From: Hydrogenoanaerobacterium saccharovorans
GTDB lineage: Bacteria; Bacillota; Clostridia; Oscillospirales; Ruminococcaceae
NCBI RefSeq assembly: GCF_016901815.1
Contig: NZ_JACSNR010000008.1
Location: 100,019-164,018, forward strand
DNA length: 64,000 bases
Reading direction: 5' to 3'
In this document: in pieces, positions 49,358-58,471 of the stretch
How positions within the stretch are numbered: the first letter of the stretch is position 1
Layout: each line of letters starts with the position of its first letter
Notes under the pieces: generated by a model
Told to the model about the DNA's origin: nothing
The model's database searches: none
What the model saw: the letters and a program-made list of their open reading frames with translations, nothing else
Program-made: the position numbers and the translations under genes

Positions 49358-49900
49358 ATGCGCCGTATCCTGTGTGTCATTCTGCTGGGCGGGCTGCTCC
49401 TGACCATGCTGTCCGGCTGCACCAGCCGGGAGCCGTCCCCGGAGTCCGGTTCCGAATCCCGGACCGCCTCTGCTTCAGAGCCGCTCTCCCCGGAGGACCC
49501 CAGCGAACTGGAGCCCCATGCCCTGCTGAACTGGTACCAGCGCATGGGACTGCCCACCGCTTCCCGGGACGGCAGCTCGGAAACCTGGATTGCCGCCGAT
49601 GACCTGGAAAACGCCCTGCGGGAGTCGTTCACCGCTGCGGACCCGGCCTTCCTCCGGGAACAGGCTGCGTATTATGACACGGACGCCGGACAGTACCATG
49701 CCCTGCTCATCGGCGGGCGGGGCTCGGGGCTGACCTACTGGGCCGCACCCCTCCGGCAGAACGGCGATACCTGGACGGTGCTGCTCTCCGGAGCCAATGC
49801 CGAGGGCACCCGGGTGCGGGGCAGCCTCACTGTCCTGCGCCAGGACGATGACCCGGTCCGGCTGATTTCCTGGAACCCGGATCGGTCTACCATGCGTTGA
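49358..49900 (+). CDS. Small lipoprotein of unknown function
   Basis: Protein of 180 residues. Lipobox MLSGC (Cys near residue 20), Ser/Glu/Pro spacer, then a compact domain with LENALRESFTAADPAFLREQ and YYDTDAGQYHALLIGGRGSG. The repeated form ..FR(A/E)..xxYYD(T/A)...Y.A(L/R)...G.G.G is shared with the upstream lipoprotein (FRADSNFYDAEHHGYRSISG), which supports duplication. AAGGAGGGA precedes the ATG; it lies 58 bases after the previous gene. Confidence 0.7.
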   Translation: MRRILCVILLGGLLLTMLSGCTSREPSPESGSESRTASASEPLSPEDPSELEPHALLNWYQRMGLPTASRDGSSETWIAADDLENALRESFTAADPAFLREQAAYYDTDAGQYHALLIGGRGSGLTYWAAPLRQNGDTWTVLLSGANAEGTRVRGSLTVLRQDDDPVRLISWNPDRSTMR

Positions 49901-49990
49901 GTTTTCAACACTTTCAACAGGTTGTAAACATATCAGAATACACACCGTGGAAAACAGGGGCTGTTATACCCTTGGTATTCCCGAAAGCAC

Positions 49991-50031
49991 AAAAAAATCC
50001 GTGGGACAGTTCTCTTGTCCCACGGATTTTT
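49991..50031. terminator. Terminator, mainly of mntP
   Basis: AAAATCCGTGGGACA and TGTCCCACGGATTTTT arms; seven T on the minus strand. Confidence 0.9.
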
Positions 50032-50042
50032 CGATAGAAGGA

Positions 50043-50618
50043 TCAGCCCAGGATTCCCAGATGTTCCAGAAGGATCTTCAGGCCGATGAGGATCAGGATC
50101 ACACCGCCGCACAGTTCCGCCTTGGACTTGAAGCGGCTGCCGAATACGCTGCCCACACTCACGCCCACTGCCGAGAACACAAAGGTGGTGGCGGCAATAA
50201 GGCCCGCTGCCGAGAGGATCTCTCCCTGGCCCATGCCCAGGAAGGCAAAGCTCACACCCACAGCCAGGGCATCAATGCTGGTTGCCACTGCCATGGTGAG
50301 CATCTCCTTGGGACGGAAGGAGGCGTCCATCTCCTCCTCGTCCTCCTCACTGCGGGACTCCCGGATCATGCTGCCGCCGATGAAGCAGAGCAGCACAAAG
50401 GCGATCCAGTGGTCGATGCTGGTGATGGCAGCCGAAAACCGCACGCCCAGCAGCCAGCCGATGGCAGGCATCAGGCCCTGGAATCCGCCGAAGTAGAGCC
50501 CAGCCAGCAGATTATGCCGGAGGTTCTGTTCCCGGCAGGCCAGACCCTTGCAGATGGATACGGCAAAGGCATCCATGGAAAGCCCCACCGCAATGAAAAA
50601 CAGCTCAATCAAACCCAT
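50043..50618 (-). CDS. mntP: Manganese efflux pump MntP-like
   Basis: Protein of 191 residues with six membrane helices. LIELFFIAVGLSMDAFAVSI and MLTMAVATSIDALAVGVSFA are the two duplicated SxDAxAVx halves with the ion-binding aspartates of MntP/YebN, which export Mn(II). A cytoplasmic acidic loop (SRSEEDEEEMD) lies between them. Its usual Mn-riboswitch (yybP-ykoY) is not visible upstream, where the gap is taken up by repeats. Confidence 0.93.
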   Translation of the reverse strand: MGLIELFFIAVGLSMDAFAVSICKGLACREQNLRHNLLAGLYFGGFQGLMPAIGWLLGVRFSAAITSIDHWIAFVLLCFIGGSMIRESRSEEDEEEMDASFRPKEMLTMAVATSIDALAVGVSFAFLGMGQGEILSAAGLIAATTFVFSAVGVSVGSVFGSRFKSKAELCGGVILILIGLKILLEHLGILG

Positions 50619-50649
50619 ATTCTTTTACCCCTGTCATATCAGATCCCTT

Positions 50650-50920
50650 CACTGCACTGTATGAGCGGGCAGCTCCCGGACAGAACCGGACTGCCGCCCT
50701 GCGGCTCCTGTGCAGTGATGCGTCAGCCAAGCGGCAGAATTGGCCTGCCGGGACAGAACCGGGCTTTGCTGCCCTCTGATTCCCGTCCCAATGGTACAGC
50801 AGACGCATGCGGGCTATTATACCATGGAGCAAAGCGAAATGGTATCATTGGCCATTGGGACGAATCGTCCGACCATAAAAAAGTATAATAGCCGACATGC
50901 GGCTATTATACCGCACTTTC
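50650..50920. repeat. Repeat-rich intergenic block with an inverted-end element
   Basis: The 445-base gap between mntP and the amidohydrolase gene has no gene. 50812-50911 is a diverged, inverted copy of the 17-kb element: GGGCTATTATACC at its left, ATGG...CATTGGCCATTGGGACG inside, AAGTATAATAGCCG at its right, followed by CATG and an inverted CGGCTATTATAC. To the left two related stretches containing CCGG(G)ACAGAACCGG (50676-50690 and 50748-50762) form a short direct repeat. Confidence 0.75.
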
Positions 50921-50982
50921 AGCCCAGTGTAAAGAATTCCAGAGAAAGTGAAAAATTAGATGCACAATTTTGCATTTTTGGC

Positions 50983-51011
50983 TTTCCTATCCGGCAGATT
51001 GGTGTTATAAT
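50983..51011 (+). promoter_or_regulatory. Probable promoter of the amidohydrolase gene
   Basis: TATAAT (51006-51011) with a weak TTTCCT -35 (50983-50988), 17 bases apart. Confidence 0.5.
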
Positions 51012-51063
51012 AGTGATTGTATCGTTATGGCGTACAAATGACTTTTGAAAGGGGACAATTATA

Positions 51064-52431
51064 ATGACTGAAAGACAGCAGCAACTGGTACAGAATGTAG
51101 AGAAGCACCGCCAGATGATCCTGGATGCGGAGCGCTGGCTCTGGGCTCACCCCCAGACCGGCTACACCGAGTGGGAAGCACATAACTATCTGGTGGAAAA
51201 GTATGAGGCTCTGGGTTATTCCCTCACCCTGGCTGGCAATATCCCCGGTTTCTATACCGAAGTGGATACCGGACGCCCCGGCCCCAAGCTGGCGATCTTC
51301 GGTGAGCTGGATGCCCTGGACATCGCCAATCACCCCGAATCGGTCAATGGCATGGCCCATTGCTGCGGTCACAACGGTCAGTCTGCTGCCCTGCTGGGCA
51401 TCGCTGCTGCCCTGAAGGAACCCGGCGCACTGGATGGCCTGTGCGGCACCATCCGTCTGGTTGCCGTACCCGCTGAGGAGATGATCCAGCTGGCCTTCCG
51501 TGAGGATCTGCGCAAGAAGGGCGTGATCCAGTACATGGGCGGCAAGGTGGAATTCATGGCCCGCGGCATGCTGGACGGCGTGGACATCGCCATGATGGTA
51601 CATGGCGGCGCTGCCGGTCCGGATGAGGCCTTCGACTTCTCCGGCGGTCTGGGTATGAATGGCTGCATGGCAAAGACCATCCGCTATAAGGGCAAGTCCG
51701 CCCATGCAGGCGGCGCTCCCCATCTGGGCATCAATGCCCAGTATGCTGCCATGCTGGGTCTGCAGGCCTGCAACGACCTCCGTGAAACCTTCCAGGAAAA
51801 GGATACCATCCGCTTCCATCCCATTATGATGGGCGTCAACTGCGCTGTAAACATCATTCCCGATGAGATGAAGATTGAAAGCTATGTCCGCGGCAGAAGC
51901 CTGGAAGCCATCAAGCGGGAAAACATCAAGGTCAACCGTGCCCTGACCGGTGCTGCCCTGGCTATGGGCGCCGGTGTTGAGCTCAGCGACCGTCCCGGTT
52001 ACTCCCCCGAGTACCATGATCCGGCCTTCATGAAGCTGGTAGAGGACTGCTGCTGTGACCTCGTGGGCAAGGATCGTGTGAAGTTCGACTATGAGAGCTG
52101 GAGCACCGGTTCCTCCGACTTCGGTGATGTCACCTGCGTAATGCCCGGCGTACAGTTCTTTGCTGCCGGCGCCATCGGTACCGGTCACGGTATCGACTAC
52201 TATGTCAAGGACCCCAACCGGATGTGCGTCAATGCCGTCAAGGCACAGCTCTTTGTAGCAGACGCCCTGCTCCGGGACGACGCCGCTGCCGCACGGAAGA
52301 TCATTGCTGATTACAAGCCGCAGTATCCGTCCATCAAGGCCTACCTGGATGCCATCAACGAACTGTTCCTGGATAAGGACGCTGTTCAGTACGATGAGCA
52401 CGGCAATGCCACTGTGGACTTCCAGAACTGA
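51064..52431 (+). CDS. M20-family amidohydrolase (aminobenzoyl-glutamate hydrolase AbgB-like)
   Basis: Protein of 455 residues. GELDALDIANHP, NGMAHCCGHNGQSAALLGIA (metal Cys/His), VPAEEM (catalytic Glu pair), and YKGKSAHAGGAPHLGINAQY mark the IAA-amino-acid/AbgB hydrolase group of the M20 metallopeptidases, which cleave N-acyl amino acids. An AbgA partner gene is absent. GAAAGGGGAC lies ahead of the ATG. The gene uses notably many T-rich codons compared with its neighbours, which can mean high expression. Confidence 0.9.
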   Translation: MTERQQQLVQNVEKHRQMILDAERWLWAHPQTGYTEWEAHNYLVEKYEALGYSLTLAGNIPGFYTEVDTGRPGPKLAIFGELDALDIANHPESVNGMAHCCGHNGQSAALLGIAAALKEPGALDGLCGTIRLVAVPAEEMIQLAFREDLRKKGVIQYMGGKVEFMARGMLDGVDIAMMVHGGAAGPDEAFDFSGGLGMNGCMAKTIRYKGKSAHAGGAPHLGINAQYAAMLGLQACNDLRETFQEKDTIRFHPIMMGVNCAVNIIPDEMKIESYVRGRSLEAIKRENIKVNRALTGAALAMGAGVELSDRPGYSPEYHDPAFMKLVEDCCCDLVGKDRVKFDYESWSTGSSDFGDVTCVMPGVQFFAAGAIGTGHGIDYYVKDPNRMCVNAVKAQLFVADALLRDDAAAARKIIADYKPQYPSIKAYLDAINELFLDKDAVQYDEHGNATVDFQN

Positions 52432-52455
52432 TCGGTCTGCTGTTTCACTGCATAA

Positions 52456-52496
52456 AAAGAACGGGTATCCCTCTTTCGGGGGATACCCGTTTTTTC
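52456..52496. terminator. Bidirectional terminator
   Basis: AACGGGTATCCC and GGGGATACCCGTT arms with TCTTTCG loop and T6. Confidence 0.9.
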
Positions 52497-52514
52497 ATGC
52501 TGCCGGGGCAGGGA

Positions 52515-53543
52515 TTACTCTGCCTCTGTCCCGGATTCGGACTGCGATTCTGTCTGGGATTCAGACGAGGACTCTGTCTGCGAGCTGGCAGATGCGCCCT
52601 CCCGGGGATTTTCCACCGGCGGGATATTGTAGACCGACACCTCATATCCCTGGCTGCGGGCCTCATCAATGAAGTCGCCGAGGATCTCGCTGTTGGTCTC
52701 GGATACGGCATGCAGCAGGTAGATAGCGCCCGGATGCAGCGCACCGGTCACCTTCTGATAGGCAGTATCCGGATCGGGCTGGTTGTTCTGATCCCAGTCG
52801 TTATAGGCATAGCTCCAGAAAGAGGTCTGGTAGCCGGCGTCCTGCAGCACAGCCAGACTCTGCTCACTGAACACACCCTCGGGATACCGGAACAGGAACA
52901 TGGTGTAGTCAAAGTTCTCCTGCACATAGTCATGCAGCTCCTTGACCTCCTCATACATCTCCTCGGGGGTGATGGTGGTGAAGTTCGGATGGTTCATGCT
53001 GTGGTTGCCCACAATATGTCCCTCATCGATCATGCGCTGTACCAGTTCGGGGTTGGTCTTGCAGTAATGTCCGGTGACAAAGAATACCGCCTTGACATTC
53101 TTCTCCTTGAGGATATCCAGGATATCGGCGGTATTGCCGTTTTCATAGCCCTCGTCAAAGGTGAGGTAGATGCGCTTTTCATCCGGGCCGATGAAGTTGA
53201 CATTGTAGTCCCCATACTGTTCCTGCAGCTGCAGGCAGGCGATGGGACGGTTCTCCTCGTCCATATTGGTGGCCGGGCCCCAGGTGACAGCCTCTCCTGA
53301 AAGCTGTGCCACCACCGGGAAATTCGATCCCATGGCAGGTTCCGCGTAAGGATAGGGATCACCCGATTCCCACTCCTGTTCCTCCGGCTCGGATTCCGGT
53401 TCCGGTTCCGATGAGGAAACCGATACCGGCTCCTGTTCCGTTTCCGAGGAGGAAGAACGCTCCTCTCCCCGGTCGGTGGTGCAGGCAGTCAGTCCCACAG
53501 TCAGAACCAATGCCAGCAGAATACTGATCCAACGGTTTTTCAT
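52515..53543 (-). CDS. PdaA-like polysaccharide deacetylase lipoprotein
   Basis: Protein of 342 residues. Lipobox VGLTAC, Ser/Glu/Pro spacer (residues 25-65). The NodB domain (about 120-305) has YLTFDEGYENGNTADILDIL, VGNHSMNHPNFTTI (metal His) and a late YLLHAVS. The aspartate-glutamate form TFDEGYENG in place of TFDDG is that of PdaA, which deacetylates muramic acid for cortex muramic-lactam formation in spores. A Ser/Glu C-terminal tail is unusual. It fits a spore-former. Confidence 0.88.
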   Translation of the reverse strand: MKNRWISILLALVLTVGLTACTTDRGEERSSSSETEQEPVSVSSSEPEPESEPEEQEWESGDPYPYAEPAMGSNFPVVAQLSGEAVTWGPATNMDEENRPIACLQLQEQYGDYNVNFIGPDEKRIYLTFDEGYENGNTADILDILKEKNVKAVFFVTGHYCKTNPELVQRMIDEGHIVGNHSMNHPNFTTITPEEMYEEVKELHDYVQENFDYTMFLFRYPEGVFSEQSLAVLQDAGYQTSFWSYAYNDWDQNNQPDPDTAYQKVTGALHPGAIYLLHAVSETNSEILGDFIDEARSQGYEVSVYNIPPVENPREGASASSQTESSSESQTESQSESGTEAE

Positions 53544-53870
53544 TGTTTTTCCTTCCTCCCGTTTTTATGTCGGGCACAATCCGGACAAACTTTTCCATAA
53601 ATGGCAGTTTTTCCCGTCCGTGTGCGGTTTTTTGATGGGTTTCGTCTTATTAGTATAGCATATTTCGGGATTTTCGTGCAGTCCCTCTCTGCTATTGTGT
53701 ACAGCTTTTTCCCATCCATTCCGTCCTGGTGCGGCATTTCTGCGGTTTTTGTATGTAACAGGGATATTACAGCCTCTTTACCAGAGTTTTACACACCAGC
53801 TCGCCGGAACATGGTATACTGATACATGAGAATTATATCAAACCATGTAAAAAAGGAAGGAACAGTCACC
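53544..53870. other. 327-base divergent intergenic region
   Basis: AT-rich. It holds a minus-strand TATACT (near 53651) for the deacetylase and an extended -10 TGGTATACT (53812-53820) for the phosphate transporter gene. No further gene is seen. Confidence 0.6.
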
Positions 53871-55655
53871 ATGGATTTCTTCATGATCGTTTCCCTGCTG
53901 GGTGGACTTGCCCTGTTTCTGTATGGTATGTCCATGCTGGGCAGCGGCCTGGAAAAACTCTCCGGCGGCCGTCTGGAACAGACTCTGGAAAAACTGACCA
54001 ACAATGTATTCAAGGGAGTTCTGCTGGGTGCTCTGGTTACCGGCGCCATTCAGTCCTCCTCTGCCACTACGGTTATCGTGGTCGGCCTGGTCAATGCCCG
54101 GATTCTCAAACTCCGGCAGGCCATCGGCATTATCATGGGCGCCAATATCGGTACTACCGTTACCGCCCATATTCTCCGGCTCTCGGATCTGAGCTCGGAT
54201 AATTTCTTCCTCATGCTCCTCAAGCCCACAACCCTGGCTCCGGTGGTCGGCATCATCGGTATTCTCATGGTCATGGTGGGAAAAAAACAGAAGTACAAGA
54301 CCCTGGGTGAAATCCTCCTGGGATTCTGTATCCTCTTCACTGGTATGTTCAATATGGAAGCCGCTGTCAGCCCGCTGAGCGAATCGCCGGAGTTTGCCGG
54401 CCTGTTTGCCTCCCTCTCCAACCCAGTCATCGGTGTTCTGGTAGGCACAGTAGTTACCGCTATTATCCAGTCCTCCTCCGCTTCCATCGGCATTCTTCAG
54501 GCACTGAGCTCCACCGGCATCATCACCTGGTCGTCGGCAATTCCGATCATTCTCGGTCAGAACATCGGCACCTGCATTACCCCTATCCTTGCCTCCATCG
54601 GTGCCTCCAAAAACGCCAAGCGCACCGCTGCGGTGCATTTGTCCTTCAACATCATCGGCACCTGTGTTTTCCTGATTGTTATCTACACCATCCAGTCCAT
54701 TTCCCCCTTCTCCTTCTGGGATCTTCCCATTGATAAGGGCGGCATCGCAAACTTCCACACCACCTTCAATGTCTGCGTCACTCTGATGTTCCTGCCCTTT
54801 GTAGGTTTGCTGGAAAAGCTGGTAATACACCTGATCCCTGACCAGCAGACTGCCGGTGAGGTGGACGATCCTGCCATTGCCCTGGATGACCGCCTGCTCG
54901 CTTCTCCCGGCCTGGCGATCCAGCACTGCCGGGACGCCGTCCTGCAGATGGGCAAGCTGGCCCGGAAGAACTTCTCTGCCAGCGTGCGTCAGCTGGAACA
55001 GTACAACCACAAGGAAGCAGAAAAGATCCGGGAACGGGAAGATACTATCGACCGTCTGGAGGACCGTCTGGGCAACTATATGCTCAAGATCCCCCAGGAC
55101 AACCTGAGCGAACAGTCCAGCGCCACCATTTCGGCACTGCTGCATATCCTCAGTGAATTTGAACGCATCGGCGACTATTCCATCAACCTGGTGGAATTCG
55201 CGGAAAATATGGAATCCACCGGCGCGGAATTCTCGCCCCAGGCACAGTTTGAGCTGACCACCATCGGAGAAGCCGTGGGGGAGGCCATTGATATGGCACT
55301 GGGCTGCTTTGAAAAGCAGGATCTGGCTCTGGCTGAAACCATCGAACCCCTGGAAGAGGTGGTGGACCAGATGCAGGAGACCCTCAAGGACCGCCATATC
55401 AACCGTCTGCGCAACGGTCAGTGCACCGTGGACGCCGCCTTCCCGTTTGTGGAATCCCTCTCCTGCCTGGAGCGGATCTCCGACCACTGCTCCAACATCG
55501 GCGTGTATATGATCAGCTATGTCCGGGGCAGCGATGAGGTGGATCACCACACCTACATCATGCAGCTGCATGCCGGTCAGGTGGGACATTACAACGAACA
55601 GTTCCGCCGCTATACCGAGAAATATTACGATCAGATCCGTTCTGCCAAGGCATAA
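53871..55655 (+). CDS. Na/Pi cotransporter family protein with PhoU-like domain
   Basis: Protein of 594 residues. Two inverted halves each carry the QSSSA box (GAIQSSSATTVIVVGLV and AIIQSSSASIGILQAL) of NptA/YjbB sodium-phosphate transporters, with about eight membrane helices over residues 1-330. The C-terminal 240 residues are helical and PhoU-like (REREDTIDRLEDRLGNYMLK). It moves phosphate with sodium; bacterial YjbB-type members can export. The ATG at 53871 (AAGGAAGG ahead) gives a proper hydrophobic N terminus. Confidence 0.93.
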   Translation: MDFFMIVSLLGGLALFLYGMSMLGSGLEKLSGGRLEQTLEKLTNNVFKGVLLGALVTGAIQSSSATTVIVVGLVNARILKLRQAIGIIMGANIGTTVTAHILRLSDLSSDNFFLMLLKPTTLAPVVGIIGILMVMVGKKQKYKTLGEILLGFCILFTGMFNMEAAVSPLSESPEFAGLFASLSNPVIGVLVGTVVTAIIQSSSASIGILQALSSTGIITWSSAIPIILGQNIGTCITPILASIGASKNAKRTAAVHLSFNIIGTCVFLIVIYTIQSISPFSFWDLPIDKGGIANFHTTFNVCVTLMFLPFVGLLEKLVIHLIPDQQTAGEVDDPAIALDDRLLASPGLAIQHCRDAVLQMGKLARKNFSASVRQLEQYNHKEAEKIREREDTIDRLEDRLGNYMLKIPQDNLSEQSSATISALLHILSEFERIGDYSINLVEFAENMESTGAEFSPQAQFELTTIGEAVGEAIDMALGCFEKQDLALAETIEPLEEVVDQMQETLKDRHINRLRNGQCTVDAAFPFVESLSCLERISDHCSNIGVYMISYVRGSDEVDHHTYIMQLHAGQVGHYNEQFRRYTEKYYDQIRSAKA

Positions 55656-55674
55656 CCCATTCTGATCCCATAGA

Positions 55675-55711
55675 AAAACAGGACACACCTGGGGGTGTGT
55701 CCTGTTTTTTT
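55675..55711 (+). terminator. Terminator of the Na/Pi transporter gene
   Basis: AACAGGACACACC and GGTGTGTCCTGTT arms with T7. The next 215 bases hold no gene. Confidence 0.9.
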
Positions 55712-55926
55712 GCTGTGCGGGAACGGCTCTGCCTGATGCGTGGGAGGACGCGAAAAGCCGCAGGCGAGAAAGGCACTCCCCATGCCGCCGCACAGACGGC
55801 ATGTTCGCCGGATCGCTTACCGCAAAGGGTGAGCCAGTGCCAGAGAGCGGACGGCGTGCTGCGTGTCAGCGGGCGGGTTCAGACAGCACCGGGCTTCTTT
55901 GCCGCTCTTTCCTCTGCCCAAAGGCA

Positions 55927-55965
55927 TAAAAACAGCGCCTGCCGTGTGGGGACAGACGCTGTTCG
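55927..55965 (-). terminator. Terminator of the gene at 55974
   Basis: AACAGCGTCTGTCC and GGCAGGCGCTGTT (minus strand), then TTTT. Confidence 0.7.
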
Positions 55966-55973
55966 GTTTCAGG

Positions 55974-56870
55974 TTATGCCTCGGGGTTTACCGGGGGCTG
56001 GGGGTCCTTATTGATGGGCTCCCCGGTCATGGGGTCAAAATTTGCGCCGGAGGGCTGATCCGCTGCCGGAGCCTCGGGCAGTTCCGGGGCGGGAGCCGAT
56101 TCAAAGCCCTCAGCGGTGAAGTCCGCCGGCTCCGGTTCGGTGGGCTCGGGCGGTGTGGGCTTCGGGAACTTCTTGCGCAGCCGGGAGAGGAGCACCAGCA
56201 AAGCCAGCGACAGGGCAAAGAGCAGGAAGCCCAGCCAGCTCACCAGGCCGAGATCCACAAAGCCCAGCTGGGTGAAGTCAATATCCGCTGCCGGGAACTG
56301 GGCCACCAGGGCTGCTGCGGGGGTGCCGTTCTTATCCCGCACCACTGCCGCAATGCCCAGCATGGGGGTATCCGATCCCGTTTCCACCGGGGACTTGGTA
56401 TAGGCGTCCTCGGTCTTGCCGCTCAGCAGTCCGCTCACGCCGGAGTCCAGCTTCTCTGCCAACGGGCCGGTCCACTCGCTGCCCGGCGCCAGATAGGTCA
56501 CCCCGGCAGTGCCGGTATCCCGGTAGCTGCTGTCGCACAGTACGATGGTCTTGCCATCTTTCTGGGCTGTCAGCCAGATGCGGTCATATCCGGCTGCGTC
56601 CCGTACTTCGGTGAGCAGGCCGCTCATCTTCTTGAAATCATTGCCCTGCATAGGGGTCTTGATCAGCGCCGCAAGCCGGTCCTCTCCCAGTTCCGTGACT
56701 GCAATGGACAGGGTGCGCAGATTGGTGATGCCCGCCTCTGCCAGGACTTCGATCCGGGCACTCTGCCGGGCCGCGGGCCAGGCCGACGATGCAACGCCCA
56801 GTGCCAGCGAAACCACCATCACCACAGCCAGCACCGGACGCAGCAGGCGGTTATAGAGTATCTTTTCCAT
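55974..56870 (-). CDS. Two-helix membrane protein with external sensor-like domain
   Basis: Protein of 298 residues. One helix near residues 12-32, an external region of about 165 residues (RIEVLAEAGITNLRTLSIAV ... GYDRIWLTAQKDGKTIVLCD) reminiscent of a Cache-type sensor, a second helix near 205-225 and a long Pro/Glu tail in the cytoplasm. No kinase, GGDEF or methyl-accepting part is attached, so this would be a sensor without an output. Unrecognised family. GGAGGC precedes the ATG. Confidence 0.65.
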   Translation of the reverse strand: MEKILYNRLLRPVLAVVMVVSLALGVASSAWPAARQSARIEVLAEAGITNLRTLSIAVTELGEDRLAALIKTPMQGNDFKKMSGLLTEVRDAAGYDRIWLTAQKDGKTIVLCDSSYRDTGTAGVTYLAPGSEWTGPLAEKLDSGVSGLLSGKTEDAYTKSPVETGSDTPMLGIAAVVRDKNGTPAAALVAQFPAADIDFTQLGFVDLGLVSWLGFLLFALSLALLVLLSRLRKKFPKPTPPEPTEPEPADFTAEGFESAPAPELPEAPAADQPSGANFDPMTGEPINKDPQPPVNPEA

Positions 56871-56979
56871 GGATATCTGAAGCCTCCTTACCCGGCCTTC
56901 TCCGGCGCGCCGCCCGGGAGGGTCCGGTATTTTTCCCCGGAATGTTCCCGGGGGTCATGCTTTTGCTTTCAGTATAGCA

Positions 56980-57012
56980 CAAAGCCGCAGGGTTTTACAC
57001 GCCTGCGGCAAA
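56980..57012 (-). terminator. Hairpin after the MATE gene
   Basis: GCCGCAGG (56984-56991) and CCTGCGGC (57002-57009); only a short T run on the minus strand. Confidence 0.55.
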
Positions 57013-57014
57013 TT

Positions 57015-58355
57015 TCATTCGTCCATTTTCTGTGCGTCTGCCAGGAACCGGGTCCGGATCATATAGAAGGAAAGTCCGGCGGTCACCAGTTCCGCAAAGG
57101 GGATCGCCAGCCAGAGTCCGTCCAGACCCAGCAGGGTAGTCATCAGCCAGATGCCCGCCAGGATAAAGAAGAAGGTCCGGGCAAAGGAGATGAGTGCCGA
57201 GGTGCGTCCGTCCGAGAGGGCGGTGAACAGCGCCGAGGCAAAGATATTGTACCCCGCAAAGAGGAAGGACAGGGAGAAAAGCCGCATGCCGCGGTTCACC
57301 AGCTGGGCGGAGAGGGAGCCCTCCGGGGCAAAGATCACAGCGATGAGCCCCGAACTGAGGAAGGACACCACGCACACCACCACCGATGCGCCCAGCACAA
57401 AACGGATGCAGTGATCCCGGATACGCAGCAGGTACTGATGGTTGCCGGCGCCGTAATGGAAGCCGAACACCGGCGCCACTCCGATGGAAAAGCCCATGAA
57501 AAAGGCCACCATCAGGAACTGGGCATACATGATGACGGTGATGGCAGCCACACCGTCAGTGCCGATCCAGGCCATGAGGATCAGGTTGAAGATGACGGTG
57601 ATGATGCTCGAAGCCAGATTGGTGACCATCTCCGAAGCGCCGTTGGCACAGCTTTTGAGCAGGACAGTGAAGTCCCAGCGGGGACGGATAAAGCGCAGGC
57701 CGGAGCGGTTCCGGGAGAAGAACCGGAGCCCGCCCAGCGCCGGGATACAGTAGCCGATGGCAGTTGCCAGGGCGGCTCCGGCGATGCCCATGCCCAGCGG
57801 GACGATAAAGACATAGTCCAGCACCATATTGGCAAAGCCGGCGCCCACTGTAAGCCCCAGGCCCAGGCCGGGACGCCCCGCGGTGACCAGGAAGCTCTGG
57901 AACAGGCACTGGAGCATGGACATGGGCATGAAGCAGAGCAGCACGGTGATATACTGGCGGGCGTGGTCCCAGGTGTCGGCACCGGCGCCCAGGAAGGCGA
58001 GCACCTGATCGGTGAAGGCCAGGCAGATCACACCAGCCAGAATGCTGAAGGCCACGGCGGTCAGCACCACGGCGGTGAAATGTCCGCTGGCCTCCTGGTG
58101 TTCCCCCCGGCCCATTTCCGAGGCGACTACGGCACTGCCGCCGGTGGCAAACATAATGCCCACTGCCAGGAAGAAGCCGATGAGCGGATAGACGATGTTG
58201 GTAGCGGACAGGGCCGCTGTTCCCACATACCGGGAGATAAAGAACCCGTCCACAATGGTATACATGGATAAGAACAGCATCATCACAATGGATGGCGCTG
58301 CGAACCGCAGCAGTTCCCCGGTGGAAAATTCCCGGGAAATACCCGGCGTATTCAT
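57015..58355 (-). CDS. MATE-family efflux transporter
   Basis: Protein of 446 residues with twelve membrane helices. FISRYVGTAALSATNIVYPL (first repeat) and the matching second-half sequence are typical of Na/H-coupled MATE exporters of drugs and metabolites. GAAGGAGG precedes the ATG at 58355. No linked regulator is seen. Confidence 0.92.
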   Translation of the reverse strand: MNTPGISREFSTGELLRFAAPSIVMMLFLSMYTIVDGFFISRYVGTAALSATNIVYPLIGFFLAVGIMFATGGSAVVASEMGRGEHQEASGHFTAVVLTAVAFSILAGVICLAFTDQVLAFLGAGADTWDHARQYITVLLCFMPMSMLQCLFQSFLVTAGRPGLGLGLTVGAGFANMVLDYVFIVPLGMGIAGAALATAIGYCIPALGGLRFFSRNRSGLRFIRPRWDFTVLLKSCANGASEMVTNLASSIITVIFNLILMAWIGTDGVAAITVIMYAQFLMVAFFMGFSIGVAPVFGFHYGAGNHQYLLRIRDHCIRFVLGASVVVCVVSFLSSGLIAVIFAPEGSLSAQLVNRGMRLFSLSFLFAGYNIFASALFTALSDGRTSALISFARTFFFILAGIWLMTTLLGLDGLWLAIPFAELVTAGLSFYMIRTRFLADAQKMDE

Positions 58356-58392
58356 AAAAACCTCCTTCTCCCTCACAGTGAGGGCGGTGAAA

Positions 58393-58432
58393 AATAAAAT
58401 ACGGGCGGCAGAGGATTTCCCCTTTGCCGCTC
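58393..58432 (-). terminator. Terminator of the HAD gene
   Basis: GCGGCAAAGG and CCTCTGCCGC on the minus strand, followed by CGTATTTTATTTTTC. Confidence 0.6.
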
Positions 58433-58471
58433 GTTTCAGTCAGAAGATAATCAAAGATTCCGGTGGGATCA

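Noticed and set aside
50619..50811. Manganese (yybP-ykoY) riboswitch ahead of mntP
   Set aside because: None of the conserved internal-loop sequences were found; the interval is repeat-like.
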